Below, piece by piece: positions 26,198-36,065 of a DNA stretch of 64,000 nucleotides. How positions within the stretch are numbered: position 1 is the first letter of the stretch; each line of letters opens with the position of its first letter. Origin of the DNA: an uncultured Alphaproteobacteria bacterium. GTDB lineage: Bacteria > Pseudomonadota > Alphaproteobacteria > HIMB59 > GCA-002718135. The stretch is from assembly GCA_902540265.1 (NCBI GenBank), contig CACBLW010000007.1, positions 21,465 to 85,464 of the forward strand, given 5' to 3'. Position numbers and translations under genes: made by a program. A model generated the notes under the pieces. It made no database searches, had not been told where the DNA came from, and saw only the letters and a list, made by a program, of their open reading frames with translations.

Positions 26198-29124
26198 AAC
26201 CCTTTAATATTTTGTTTGTATGACTTAGCAAAATCTGAAATTTTACCTCTCATAATTTTTTTGTTTTCTTTAAACTCAATTACATCTGAGCCCGTACATT
26301 TACCAATAATTGTATAATCAGAAGCTTTAAATATTTTTTTAAAATTGGCTAACTTATTTTTTTTCATGGAAACAAGAATTCTGCTTTGTGTTTCAGAAAA
26401 TAAAAATTGGTCGACTGAGAATTTATTTTTAAGTTTTAAATCAATGGCTAAACCTTTCTTTGAAGCAATTGCCATCTTTGTAACCGCAATTCCAAGTCCA
26501 CCCAAATCTATTCCAATTGCAGAATTTATAATTCCAAGTTTATTCGCTTTTTCAAAATTTCTATATGTGCGAAGTGCATCCTTGCTATTTACAACTGGAT
26601 TTTTTGATTTTTCATAACCTATAATTTTGGAATAAACACTATCCTGTAATTCATTACGCGTAACTCCTAAAACTAAAAGTATATCACCATCATCTGGTGT
26701 TATTTTTGTTAAGTGTGAAATTTTATCTACCAATCCAATAGAAGAAATAAGCAATGTTGGAGGTATTGAAATTTTTATTGATTTTCCAGTTTTATCAAAA
26801 CCTTTAAAATCATTAAACATACTATCTTTTCCTGAAATAAATGGTGTTTGGTACGCAACTGCATAATCATAACAAGCTTTTGCCGCTTCTTTCAATTGAT
26901 ATAAGCGATCAGGTTCATCGGAGCTACACCAACAAAAGTTATCAAGAATTGCAATTTTTTTTGAGTTGGCACCACTTACAATTAAATTTTTATATGCTGT
27001 ATCAATAGAGCACCCAGCCATATCATAAGGATTTGTTTCGGCATACTGAGGATATGCAGCTTGAGAAAGAGCTATTGATTTTTCATCACTAAATAGAGGT
27101 TTAATAGCAGTAGCATTTCCAAAAACTCTGCCTTCGCCTTGTAATGGTTTTATAATAGAGGTTGCTTGTACTTCGTGATCATATTGCGTGGCTATAAATT
27201 CTTTTGATACAATATTTGGACTAGAGAGAAGTTTATGTAATTTATCTATTAAGGAACTTTTTTTAATTATTTTTTTCTTTTCTTTTTTAATTTTTGGAAA
27301 AGATGTTTTTAAATTTAATTTAGGATAACCCTCATGAAGAAATTCCATATCTAAATTGAGAATTTCAGTTTTATTGTATTTTACTATGGCTTTTTCTTTT
27401 TTAATGAACTTACCAATTATTGTTGCTTCCACACCTCTTGCATTAAATCTCTTAATAACTTTTTTTACATTAGCCGGAGGTACTGCTAGTGTCATTCTTT
27501 CTTGTGATTCAGAAACCCAAATCTCCCAAGGATATAAACCATTATATTTGAGGGGAATCTTTTCAAGATTAACTATAAAACCACCGCTCTCTTTTGCCAT
27601 TTCTCCTATTGATGATGATAATCCTCCCGCTCCATTATCTGTTATGCTTGAGTAAAGATTTTCATCACGCAATTCTCTAATGATGACATCAGACATTTTC
27701 TTTTGAGTTATTGGATCACCAATTTGTACGGCAGAAACTGGACTATTAGGATCTAACTCTTCCGATGAAAATGTTGCACCATGAATACCATCTTTTCCCA
27801 CTCTACCTCCAGCCATTAGTATAATATCTCCTGGATTAGCTTTCTTCTTATGTGATAATTTTCCTTTTATTTTTTTTGGAATGATCCCAACTGTTCCACA
27901 AAACACAAGAGGCTTTCCCGCAAACCGATCATCAAAATACACATTACCTTGAGGGGTAGGGATACCTGAACAATTTCCTCCAACTCTAACACCACTGATA
28001 ATACCCTTCGCAATAAAATTTGCTGGAAGCATTGGATCCTTATTATTTTTTTGACGATACAATTGATAATTTTTATTTGGGTCTGCTAGATAATATGCAT
28101 ACGTATTCGCTATAGGTTTTGCTCCCTTTCCAAATCCAAGACAATCCCTATTAACACCAACAATTCCTGTGATTGCACCGCCAAATGGATCTAAGGCTGA
28201 AGGTGTATTATGTGTTTCAACTTTATGACAAATAATCCAATCTTTATTAAATTCTATTCCGCCGGCATTATCCGTAAAAAGAGAAACACAAAAATTATCT
28301 TTTCTTAATTGAATAATTTTTTCAGTTGCGCCTTTAATGTATTTTTTAAATATACCTTCGTGAATATCATCAATCTTAGCTGAAAATATTTTGTGTTTAC
28401 AGTGCTCGGACCACGTCTGTGCTAATGTTTCAATTTCTACATCTGTTGGTTTACGTTTTATAGTGGAAAAATAATTTCTTATGGCTTTTAAAGATTCTAG
28501 ATCTAAGCCAAGTGTTCCCCTTCTTGATTTATCATTTTCTTCAATACCAAGTTTACCAATAAGACTGAGATGATAATCAGAAATATCTAAATTAATTTCT
28601 TTTTTACTATATTTTTTTTTCGGTAATTTTACCTTTTCTATTTTAAATTGATTTTTTTTAAAATTATTTAAATATTTTTTAAATGGATAAATCTTAATTG
28701 TTTGAATTAAGGGATTTGCTTCATTTTTAGATATTTTGGTAATATCTTTTTTTCTTCCTTTTATTAAAATAATTTTTGTTGAACCAAGTTCAAAGCTTTT
28801 AAAACTACTTTTAAGATTATCTTTGATTATTTCTTTTACAGTTGTAGCAACATTATCAGTTACACCTGGTAAAAATTTTATTTCTACAACCCAATTAAAA
28901 TTACTATAACTAGATAAAACCTTATTTACATTTTTTTTTGTTAATATTGTTTGAGAAATGTCATTAGAAATAAGTTTACTTATTTTAGTAAACTTTTGAT
29001 CATCAAGATTTCTCGAAAAAAAATATCCATCTATAATTTTGATGGATTTATTATTGTGTTCTTTTTGTAGTGAACTTTCTTTCCCTGTCTTCTCAATGGA
29101 GAGAATTTGAATTGTATTTGTCAT
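26194..29124 (-). CDS. purL: FGAM synthase, PurS-PurL fusion
   Basis: This 976-aa protein converts FGAR, ATP and glutamine to FGAM. The PurL catalytic part begins near residue 190 (SLIGKLGIEENDKSRRGTLG) with the motif TWSEHCKHKIFSA and later GGRVGKDGIHGATFSSEE. About 180 residues precede it, including WVVEIKFLPGVTDNVATTVK, a PurS-like segment, so the small PurS subunit appears fused. Separate PurS plus a PurL of about 740 aa is the common alphaproteobacterial state; E. coli PurL instead fuses the glutaminase. Here PurQ is separate and overlaps by 4 bp. It is divergent from purM. Confidence 0.92.
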   Translation of the reverse strand: MTNTIQILSIEKTGKESSLQKEHNNKSIKIIDGYFFSRNLDDQKFTKISKLISNDISQTILTKKNVNKVLSSYSNFNWVVEIKFLPGVTDNVATTVKEIIKDNLKSSFKSFELGSTKIILIKGRKKDITKISKNEANPLIQTIKIYPFKKYLNNFKKNQFKIEKVKLPKKKYSKKEINLDISDYHLSLIGKLGIEENDKSRRGTLGLDLESLKAIRNYFSTIKRKPTDVEIETLAQTWSEHCKHKIFSAKIDDIHEGIFKKYIKGATEKIIQLRKDNFCVSLFTDNAGGIEFNKDWIICHKVETHNTPSALDPFGGAITGIVGVNRDCLGFGKGAKPIANTYAYYLADPNKNYQLYRQKNNKDPMLPANFIAKGIISGVRVGGNCSGIPTPQGNVYFDDRFAGKPLVFCGTVGIIPKKIKGKLSHKKKANPGDIILMAGGRVGKDGIHGATFSSEELDPNSPVSAVQIGDPITQKKMSDVIIRELRDENLYSSITDNGAGGLSSSIGEMAKESGGFIVNLEKIPLKYNGLYPWEIWVSESQERMTLAVPPANVKKVIKRFNARGVEATIIGKFIKKEKAIVKYNKTEILNLDMEFLHEGYPKLNLKTSFPKIKKEKKKIIKKSSLIDKLHKLLSSPNIVSKEFIATQYDHEVQATSIIKPLQGEGRVFGNATAIKPLFSDEKSIALSQAAYPQYAETNPYDMAGCSIDTAYKNLIVSGANSKKIAILDNFCWCSSDEPDRLYQLKEAAKACYDYAVAYQTPFISGKDSMFNDFKGFDKTGKSIKISIPPTLLISSIGLVDKISHLTKITPDDGDILLVLGVTRNELQDSVYSKIIGYEKSKNPVVNSKDALRTYRNFEKANKLGIINSAIGIDLGGLGIAVTKMAIASKKGLAIDLKLKNKFSVDQFLFSETQSRILVSMKKNKLANFKKIFKASDYTIIGKCTGSDVIEFKENKKIMRGKISDFAKSYKQNIKGL

Positions 29125-29197
29125 TATGAGTACGAATCAACTTAATTTACTATATTAATAGTTTACTCGTTAACGATTCGTTTAAAACTAATTAAAT

Positions 29198-30232
29198 ATG
29201 ACAACATATAAAGAATCAGGTGTTGATATAGAAAATACAGATGCCCTCGTTGAAGATATTTCTGAGCTAAGCAAATCAACAAACAGAAACGGAAATTTTG
29301 ATAAAATTGGGGGATTTGGCGGTATTTTTGATCTTAAAAATTGCGGATATGAAGATCCTTTATTGGTCTCTGGTACAGATGGCATAGGGACAAAAATATT
29401 ACTAGGGATTGAAACTGACATTTTAGATGGTTTGGGTCATGATCTTGTTGGTATGTGTCTAAATGATATTCTTTGCCACGGCGCAGAGCCATTATTTTTT
29501 TTAGATTATTATGCTTCTTCGAAGATTGATAAAAATTCTTTTTTAAAAATTATGAAAAGTATCACTGAAGCTTGCAAGATAAATAATTGCTCTCTTATTG
29601 GTGGTGAAACAGCAGAGATGCCTGGGCTTTATAAAAAAGATGATTTCGATTTTGCTGGATTTTGTGTTGGTGCAGTAGAGAGAAAAAAAATTCTACCTAA
29701 AAGAGATGTTATGAAGGAAGATGATCTTCTATATGGGATTAGATCTTCGGGCTTTCATTCAAATGGATATTCTCTCATTCGAAAAGTTTTAAAAGATAAA
29801 AATATAGATCTACATAAAGAAACAGAATTTAAATCATCTTATGAAACAAATGCAGCAGCCTTAATGGCTCCAACAAAATTATATTTTCCTTTTTTAAAAA
29901 AAATTTTAACAACAAATCTTATCAATGGTATTTCGCATATAACAGGCGGAGGCATTATTGGTAATGCGCCAAGAATGCTCTCTGAAAATTTATCAGCAAG
30001 GATTGATAAAAAATTTATTTGTGATGAAGAAATTTTCCAATGGTTTCAGAGTTTAGCTAACATTTCAGATGAAGAAATGTTGAAGACCTTTAATTGTGGA
30101 TTAGGTTTGATAATGACTATTTCAAAAAATAATTACAAAGAATTTGAGCAATTAATAAAAGATGAAAATTTAGATATTTTTGAAATTGGGAAAATAGAAG
30201 TTAACAAATCATCAAGGTGCAGAATTAGTTGA
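29198..30232 (+). CDS. purM: Phosphoribosylformylglycinamidine cyclo-ligase (AIR synthetase)
   Basis: This 344-aa PurM closes the imidazole ring (FGAM to AIR). It begins MTTYKESGVDIENTDALV, the usual N-terminus, followed by KIGGFGGIFDL, SGTDGIGTKI and GGETAEMPGLY. It heads the plus-strand run purM-N-F-D-C, divergent from purL with 73 bp between starts. Its TGA overlaps the TTG start of purN, so these two are translationally coupled. Confidence 0.96.
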   Translation: MTTYKESGVDIENTDALVEDISELSKSTNRNGNFDKIGGFGGIFDLKNCGYEDPLLVSGTDGIGTKILLGIETDILDGLGHDLVGMCLNDILCHGAEPLFFLDYYASSKIDKNSFLKIMKSITEACKINNCSLIGGETAEMPGLYKKDDFDFAGFCVGAVERKKILPKRDVMKEDDLLYGIRSSGFHSNGYSLIRKVLKDKNIDLHKETEFKSSYETNAAALMAPTKLYFPFLKKILTTNLINGISHITGGGIIGNAPRMLSENLSARIDKKFICDEEIFQWFQSLANISDEEMLKTFNCGLGLIMTISKNNYKEFEQLIKDENLDIFEIGKIEVNKSSRCRIS

Positions 30233-30798
30233 AAAAATTACAAGTTGCTATTTTCATATCGGGAAGAGGTTCCAATTTAGAATCACTAATACAAACATCA
30301 TTTAAAAAGCAAAGTTTAGTAGAGGTTCAATTAGTCGTCTCTAATAATTCCAAAGCAAAAGGTTTAACTATTGCCAAAAAAAATAAAATTCCATTCATAC
30401 ATTTTATTCCAAGAAAAAATTTCGAAAGCACAGTCATGAAGTATCTAAAAAATATAGATATCATTTGTTTAGCTGGTTTTATGCAAGTTTTAGACTCAAA
30501 ATTTGTCAGGCAGTGGCGATCGCGATTAATCAATATTCATCCATCTTATCTTCCAGCTTTCAAAGGCTTAAATGCTCAGGATCAGGCCATAAAGGCTAAA
30601 GCGAGCTATTCTGGTTGTAGTGTTCATTACGTAAGCGCTAAAATTGACTCTGGAAAGATTATTTTGCAAAAAAAAGTAAAGATTTTGAAGAAAGATAATA
30701 CCGAATCACTCTCAAAGAAAATATTGATAGAAGAGCATAAGGTTTATCCTAGAGCATTACAAATGGTTGCAAAAACACTTTTAACAAGACAACAGTAA
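30229..30798 (+). CDS. purN: Phosphoribosylglycinamide formyltransferase
   Basis: This 189-aa folate-dependent enzyme formylates GAR. Motifs are ISGRGSNLESLI (phosphate loop), LAGFMQVLDSKFV, the catalytic region NIHPSYLPAFKGL and GCSVHYVSAKIDSG. The start is a TTG (30229-30231) embedded in the purM stop region (TTGA). No ATG is available near the conserved KKLQVAIFISGRG start, so TTG is well supported. Confidence 0.94.
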   Translation: MKKLQVAIFISGRGSNLESLIQTSFKKQSLVEVQLVVSNNSKAKGLTIAKKNKIPFIHFIPRKNFESTVMKYLKNIDIICLAGFMQVLDSKFVRQWRSRLINIHPSYLPAFKGLNAQDQAIKAKASYSGCSVHYVSAKIDSGKIILQKKVKILKKDNTESLSKKILIEEHKVYPRALQMVAKTLLTRQQ

Positions 30799-30799
30799 G

Positions 30800-32287
30800 A
30801 TGAAAAATCGATTAAATTTTCTAAAAAAATTCAGGGTAAGGCAATCTCATGTTCCCAGATTTAATGAGGAGTGTGGAGTTTTTGGAATAAGTGGAACAAA
30901 GGATGCTGCTGCCTTAACAGCTCTTGGTTTGCATGCGTTGCAACATCGTGGTCAAGAAGGTTGTGGAATTGTAAGTTATGATGGCAACTCCTATCACTCA
31001 GAAAGAAAATTTGGATTGGTTGGCGATAATTTTACGAAGAAACACTCATTAGATAAGTTAAAGGGAAAAATTGCGATAGGACACAATCGCTATTCAACAA
31101 CGGGCGGTGAAACAATAAGGAATATACAACCTTTTTATGCTGACCTTCATGGTGGAGCTATTAGTATTGCTCATAATGGTAATTTAACTAATGCACTACT
31201 TTTAAGAGAGCAAATGGTACGTGAAGGTGCAATATTTCAAACAACATCAGATACCGAAACAATTGTTCAACTTGTAGCTCGTTCAAAAAAGAAAGATATT
31301 TTAAATAAAATTATCGATGCTTTAATGCAAATTCAAGGTGGTTATGCTTTATCAATTATTGCTAATGGTAGGTTGATTGGTGCAAGAGATCCATTAGGTA
31401 TTCGACCACTTGTTTTAGGTAAATTTAAAAATGCATTTATCCTTGCCTCTGAAACTTGCGCGCTAGACATTATAGGTGCAAAATTTATCCGTGAAATTGA
31501 AAATGGAGAAGTTGTAGTTATAAAAGATAATAAAGTTGAAAGTCGAAGACCTTTTCCAAAAAAACAAATCAAACCATGTGTTTTTGAATATATTTATTTT
31601 TCGCGGCCAGATAGTATTTTAAAAAATAAAACCGCCTATGAATATAGAAAAAATTTAGGCACGTACTTGGCAAAAGAAACTGAAATTAAACCTGATGTGG
31701 TCGTACCAGTTCCAGACTCTGGTGTTCCTGCTGCAATTGGTTTTAGTCAAGAGTCTGGTATTCCTTTTGAATTAGGATTAATACGAAATCATTATGTGGG
31801 GAGAACATTTATTGAGCCAACTCAGCAAATTAGAAGTTTAGGTGTAAAGTTAAAACTAAATCCTAACCAAAGTTCTATTAAAAAAAAGAAAGTTGTTTTA
31901 ATTGACGACTCATTAGTTCGAGGAACAACATCCACTAAGATAATAAAAATGCTTTATGATTTTGGTGCAAAAGAAGTCCATATGCGTATTGCTTCACCTG
32001 CAATTAAATATCCTGATTTTTACGGAGTCGATACCCCGACCCAAGAAGAATTATTAGCTGCAAACAAAAATTTAGATGAAATGTGTAAATATATTGGAGC
32101 TAAATCATTAAAATTTTTATCATTAGATGGTCTGTATCAAGCTCTTGGTTATGATGAGAGAGATAATGATAATCCTCAATTTACTGATCATTATTTTACA
32201 GGAGAGTATCCAGTCAGACCTTTAGATTACTTGAATGACGAAAGCTTAAAAAAACTTTCATTCTTAAGTCTTGCTTCAAATAATTAA
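30800..32287 (+). CDS. purF: Amidophosphoribosyltransferase
   Basis: This 495-aa enzyme starts de novo purine synthesis by making phosphoribosylamine from PRPP and glutamine. The N-terminal nucleophile is Cys25 in FNEECGVFGISG, after a 24-residue leader that must be removed. Glutaminase motifs include HRGQEGCGI and GHNRYSTTGG. The PRPP-binding motif is VVLIDDSLVRGTTS in the phosphoribosyltransferase half. It starts 1 bp after purN. The 20-bp gap to purD is nearly pure A/T. Confidence 0.95.
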   Translation: MKNRLNFLKKFRVRQSHVPRFNEECGVFGISGTKDAAALTALGLHALQHRGQEGCGIVSYDGNSYHSERKFGLVGDNFTKKHSLDKLKGKIAIGHNRYSTTGGETIRNIQPFYADLHGGAISIAHNGNLTNALLLREQMVREGAIFQTTSDTETIVQLVARSKKKDILNKIIDALMQIQGGYALSIIANGRLIGARDPLGIRPLVLGKFKNAFILASETCALDIIGAKFIREIENGEVVVIKDNKVESRRPFPKKQIKPCVFEYIYFSRPDSILKNKTAYEYRKNLGTYLAKETEIKPDVVVPVPDSGVPAAIGFSQESGIPFELGLIRNHYVGRTFIEPTQQIRSLGVKLKLNPNQSSIKKKKVVLIDDSLVRGTTSTKIIKMLYDFGAKEVHMRIASPAIKYPDFYGVDTPTQEELLAANKNLDEMCKYIGAKSLKFLSLDGLYQALGYDERDNDNPQFTDHYFTGEYPVRPLDYLNDESLKKLSFLSLASNN

Positions 32288-32307
32288 TTAATGAATTATT
32301 TTTTTTC

Positions 32308-33585
32308 ATGAACGTTCTTGTCATTGGTAATGGTGGAAGAGAGCACGCATTATGTTATGGCATAAAACAATCTCCTAATTGTTCTAATTTATATTGTATT
32401 CCTGGAAGTGATAGTATCAGTGAGATTGCTTCTTCAATTATCACAGATGTTGATGATCATGATGCTATTCTTCAATTTTGTCTAGAAAATAAAATTGATC
32501 TAGTGGTAATAGGTCCAGAACTACCTTTAACTAAAGGATTATCCAACCTTTTAATGAACAATTCTATTTTAGTCTTTGGCCCTGATCAGATGGGAGCTGA
32601 ACTAGAAAAATCAAAAAAGTTTACAAAAGATATTTGTAAAAAATTACATATAGCAACAGCTGCTTATGACGTATTTGACAATTATGATGATGCCTTCATT
32701 TTTTGTCAAAACCAATCCTATCCTCTTGTTATTAAAGCTGATGGTTTAGCAGCAGGAAAAGGAGTTATTATTTGTCAAACAATAGAAGATGCAAAAGATG
32801 CACTGATTAAATGTTTTAAAGATAATTCTTTTGGTGATGCTGGTTCAGTTGTTGTTATTGAAGAATTTTTAGTTGGTGAAGAGGTAAGTTTATTTTCACT
32901 TGTTGATAAAAATGGATTTGTGTTGCCACTTACAACAGCACAAGATCATAAAAAAATCTTAGAAGGAGAAAAAGGGTTAAATACTGGTGGTATGGGAGCC
33001 TACACACCTGTTCCTTCTATTTCGTCAAATAAAATGAATGAATTATCCAAAACATTTGTTGAACCTATCGTTCAACATCTTGCTGAACAAGGCATCAAGT
33101 ATCAAGGAATGTTTTATGCAGGATTAATTCTAACAGATAAGGGTCCAAATTTACTCGAAATTAATGTTCGTTTCGGCGATCCGGAAACACAAGCAATTAT
33201 TCCACTATTAGAAACAGATTTATTAGAACTCCTTTATGCATCAGCGATAGGCACCTTAAATGAAATAAAAAAAATTAAGTGGAAAAATGATTATGCCATG
33301 ACAGTAGTAATGGCTGCTCATGGTTATCCTGAGGATTATAAAAAATTAACACCAATTAATAATTTGGAAAATCTTACTTTAACAATAGATGACTATATAT
33401 TTCATGCAGGAACAATGCTTAAAGAAAACAAATGGCTTTCTAATGGTGGGCGCGTCTTAAATATCTCTAGTACGGGCAAGGATTTAAAAACTATTAGAGA
33501 AAATATTCACAATATAATCAATCAAATTAATTGGGATGAGGGATATTATCGAAAAGATATTGGCTGGAGATATATTGATGAGTAA
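32308..33585 (+). CDS. purD: Phosphoribosylamine-glycine ligase
   Basis: This 425-aa ATP-grasp ligase makes GAR. It opens MNVLVIGNGGREHALCYGI, the PurD N-terminal signature, and contains VIKADGLAAGKGVII, GGMGAYTPVP and LEINVRFGDPETQ. It overlaps purC by 8 bp (the ATG of purC lies just before the purD TAA). Length is normal. Confidence 0.95.
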   Translation: MNVLVIGNGGREHALCYGIKQSPNCSNLYCIPGSDSISEIASSIITDVDDHDAILQFCLENKIDLVVIGPELPLTKGLSNLLMNNSILVFGPDQMGAELEKSKKFTKDICKKLHIATAAYDVFDNYDDAFIFCQNQSYPLVIKADGLAAGKGVIICQTIEDAKDALIKCFKDNSFGDAGSVVVIEEFLVGEEVSLFSLVDKNGFVLPLTTAQDHKKILEGEKGLNTGGMGAYTPVPSISSNKMNELSKTFVEPIVQHLAEQGIKYQGMFYAGLILTDKGPNLLEINVRFGDPETQAIIPLLETDLLELLYASAIGTLNEIKKIKWKNDYAMTVVMAAHGYPEDYKKLTPINNLENLTLTIDDYIFHAGTMLKENKWLSNGGRVLNISSTGKDLKTIRENIHNIINQINWDEGYYRKDIGWRYIDE

Positions 33586-34474
33586 TTCTTTTCTAGTTGA
33601 AGGAAAAACAAAAATTATTGAGAAAACGAATGATCAAAATATCATTCGAATTGTAACAAAAGATTTTTTAACAGGTGGGGATGCAGCGAAGAAAGAGGAA
33701 ATTAAAGATATTGGAATACAAAAGACAAAACAAACAAGTAATGTGTTTAACATGCTAAGCAAGGCAGGTATTGCAACATCATTTATTGAACAAGATTCGC
33801 CAAATAGTCTTTTAAGTTACAACTGCAATATGCTTCCTTTAGAATTTGTAGTTAGACGCTATGCATGGGGAAGTTATTTAAGTAGAAACACTCAATTTGA
33901 AAAAGATAAAAGCAATCCTCATCAATTTGAAAACTTAGTTTGGGAAATATTTCATAAACAAGCGGTTGTTATCCCTCCACATGTTGCAGAACCTGTTCAA
34001 ATGGATGAGAGTGAAGCGAGAAGACAATTTTTAAAAGATGGAAAATGGGAAAAGGGTGTATTTACGGATCCTTTTGTTAAAACTGGAGAAGAATGGGAGT
34101 TATTTTCTGCCAAACAACCTATAACAAGCAAAAGCTTGATAAAAACCAAAAAATTATTGTCTGATCAAGAATTAGAAATAGCTATTAATAAAATTATTCT
34201 TCCAAGTTTTGAGCTTATTGAAGACAAATGGAAAACTATTAAGACAATTGATGGTCCTATACATTTGGTTGATATTAAGTTTGAGCTTGGTTTTAAAGTA
34301 TTGGATAATTCGTTAGTTTTATCTGATGTCGTTGATAATGATAGTTGGCGAATATGGCCTGGGGGAGATCCCACTAAACAATTAGATAAACAATCTTTTC
34401 GTGAAGGAGAAGATTTAGTAAATGTTGCCAACAAATATCAACTGGTAACAAAGTTAACTGATCAATTTAATTAA
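33578..34474 (+). CDS. purC: Phosphoribosylaminoimidazole-succinocarboxamide synthase
   Basis: Read from ATG 33578-33580, the protein is 298 aa and begins MSNSFLVEGKTKIIEKTN, which matches the conserved KTK start of SAICAR synthetases. An in-frame start 14 codons earlier would lie deep in purD. Further motifs are LPLEFVVRRYAWGSYL and LVDIKFELGF. It is the long form (about 300 aa) rather than the 237-aa E. coli form. It is convergent with purK; only 10 bp separate the stops. Confidence 0.92.
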   Translation: MSNSFLVEGKTKIIEKTNDQNIIRIVTKDFLTGGDAAKKEEIKDIGIQKTKQTSNVFNMLSKAGIATSFIEQDSPNSLLSYNCNMLPLEFVVRRYAWGSYLSRNTQFEKDKSNPHQFENLVWEIFHKQAVVIPPHVAEPVQMDESEARRQFLKDGKWEKGVFTDPFVKTGEEWELFSAKQPITSKSLIKTKKLLSDQELEIAINKIILPSFELIEDKWKTIKTIDGPIHLVDIKFELGFKVLDNSLVLSDVVDNDSWRIWPGGDPTKQLDKQSFREGEDLVNVANKYQLVTKLTDQFN

Positions 34475-34484
34475 AGTTAATAAT

Positions 34485-35528
34485 TTATTTTTCTATAATC
34501 GTTAAATGACCCATTTTTCTTTTTTGCTTAATTTCTGTTTTTAAATAATCATAAAAAAATTCGTTATCCTTAAATGTTTTATTGCGGTACGGTGATATCT
34601 CATCACCAATTAAATTAATCATTTTGGCATTATATAATTTTTTTGTTTCAATCTTTTCTAAGCCGCATACTGCTCGTACATGATTTTCAAATTGACTAAT
34701 ATTATGAGAGTTCATTGTCAGGTGCCCAGAATTATGAACACGAGGAGCAATTTCGTTAGCATATAAATTATCATCAGTATCAATAAAAAATTCTACACAT
34801 AACGTTCCAATGTAATCTAGTTTTTCTACAACGTGTTTTGCCCACTCAATTGATTTTATTCTTATGTTATCAGAAATATCACTTGGTATTGTTGAATATT
34901 TTAAAATTTGTTCTTCATGAACATTCTCAATAGGGTCATAGATCTCATAACTATTTTGATCATAACGAGTAATGACGACTGAGATTTCTTTTTTAAGATG
35001 AATGAGTTTTTCTAAAATGTATTCTTTTGTAAAATCAATTTCGTTCGTAATATCATCTTCAGTATGTAATTTATACTGACCTTTGCCATCGTATCCTAAT
35101 GTTGTTGTTTTTAACAAACCAGGAAGCAAGTCTACATTTTCACTCAAATCCTTTTCATTTTTGATAGTTACATATTTTGTTGTTGTTATATTATTATCAT
35201 TGAGAAATTTTTTTTCTGTTTCCCGGTGTTGAATGAGTCGATTAATTTCTGGTTTAGGTAAAACTTGTTTCTTTTCATTAATTTTTTTTAGTATTGCAAA
35301 GGGAATATTTTCAAATTCATATGTAACAAGATCAACTGCATTAATAAAATTATTTATCGTTGTATCATCATCATACTGACCAAAAATAAATTTAGTCGCA
35401 AAGTGTTTCCCGGGCGCATCAGGATCATCACTTAATATAACGGTTTGTATATCTATTTTTTTTGCTGCATCTGCTAAAAGACTTCCTAATTGTCCACCAC
35501 CGATAATGCCAAGTGTGGGTGTATTCAT
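34485..35528 (-). CDS. purK: N5-carboxyaminoimidazole ribonucleotide synthase
   Basis: This 347-aa ATP-grasp enzyme carboxylates AIR to N5-CAIR. It begins TPTLGIIGGGQLGSLLADAA and includes TTTLGYDGKGQYKL and EIAPRVHNSGHLT, typical of PurK. It follows purE in the same minus-strand unit after 3 bp; together they form the two-step bacterial AIR carboxylation route. Confidence 0.95.
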   Translation of the reverse strand: MNTPTLGIIGGGQLGSLLADAAKKIDIQTVILSDDPDAPGKHFATKFIFGQYDDDTTINNFINAVDLVTYEFENIPFAILKKINEKKQVLPKPEINRLIQHRETEKKFLNDNNITTTKYVTIKNEKDLSENVDLLPGLLKTTTLGYDGKGQYKLHTEDDITNEIDFTKEYILEKLIHLKKEISVVITRYDQNSYEIYDPIENVHEEQILKYSTIPSDISDNIRIKSIEWAKHVVEKLDYIGTLCVEFFIDTDDNLYANEIAPRVHNSGHLTMNSHNISQFENHVRAVCGLEKIETKKLYNAKMINLIGDEISPYRNKTFKDNEFFYDYLKTEIKQKRKMGHLTIIEK

Positions 35529-35531
35529 GAC

Positions 35532-36023
35532 TTATGGTTTTTGTTTAACAGCTTTTGATTGTTTAGTTCGGTAATTTTTTAAATTTTTCTTAATTTCTTT
35601 ATTCGTAAGAGCAATAATGGAAGCTGCATATAAACCAGCATTCATTGCTCCATCTTCACCAATTGCCACACTACCAACAGGGATACCTTTTGGCATTTGT
35701 ACTATAGATAACAAACTATCCAATCCCTTTAATTTACGACTTTCTACTGGTACACCGATAACAGGTATAGTTGTTAATGATGCAATCATTCCTGGTAAAT
35801 GGGCAGAGCCTCCTGCACCAGCAATAATGACAGAAATATTATTATCTTCAGCTGCTTTGGCAAATTTAAACATTCTCTCTGGTGTACGGTGTGCAGAAAC
35901 AATTTTGGTTTCAAACTTAACTTTTAGTAATTTTAAAATTTTTTCACAATTTTTCATGGTAGCATAATCAGACTTGCTACCCATCACAATTACTACCTTA
36001 TGTTTTGTTGATGCTGACGTCAT
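35532..36023 (-). CDS. purE: N5-carboxyaminoimidazole ribonucleotide mutase (class I PurE)
   Basis: This 163-aa PurE converts N5-CAIR to CAIR. Motifs are [28 protein letters not shown] and [16 protein letters not shown]. Presence of purK immediately downstream confirms the class I mutase. The C-terminal tail is Lys-rich ([14 protein letters not shown]). A 42-bp gap separates it from the guaB stop upstream. Confidence 0.95.
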   Translation of the reverse strand: MTSASTKHKVVIVMGSKSDYATMKNCEKILKLLKVKFETKIVSAHRTPERMFKFAKAAEDNNISVIIAGAGGSAHLPGMIASLTTIPVIGVPVESRKLKGLDSLLSIVQMPKGIPVGSVAIGEDGAMNAGLYAASIIALTNKEIKKNLKNYRTKQSKAVKQKP

Positions 36024-36065
36024 TTTTATTTTATTGTATCAATTCAATGATGATTCGATACATTA

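Noticed and set aside
32279..32306. AT-only hairpin with a T-run between purF and purD
   Set aside because: Seven A/T pairs only; too weak to call a terminator in such AT-rich DNA, and purF-purD look co-transcribed.
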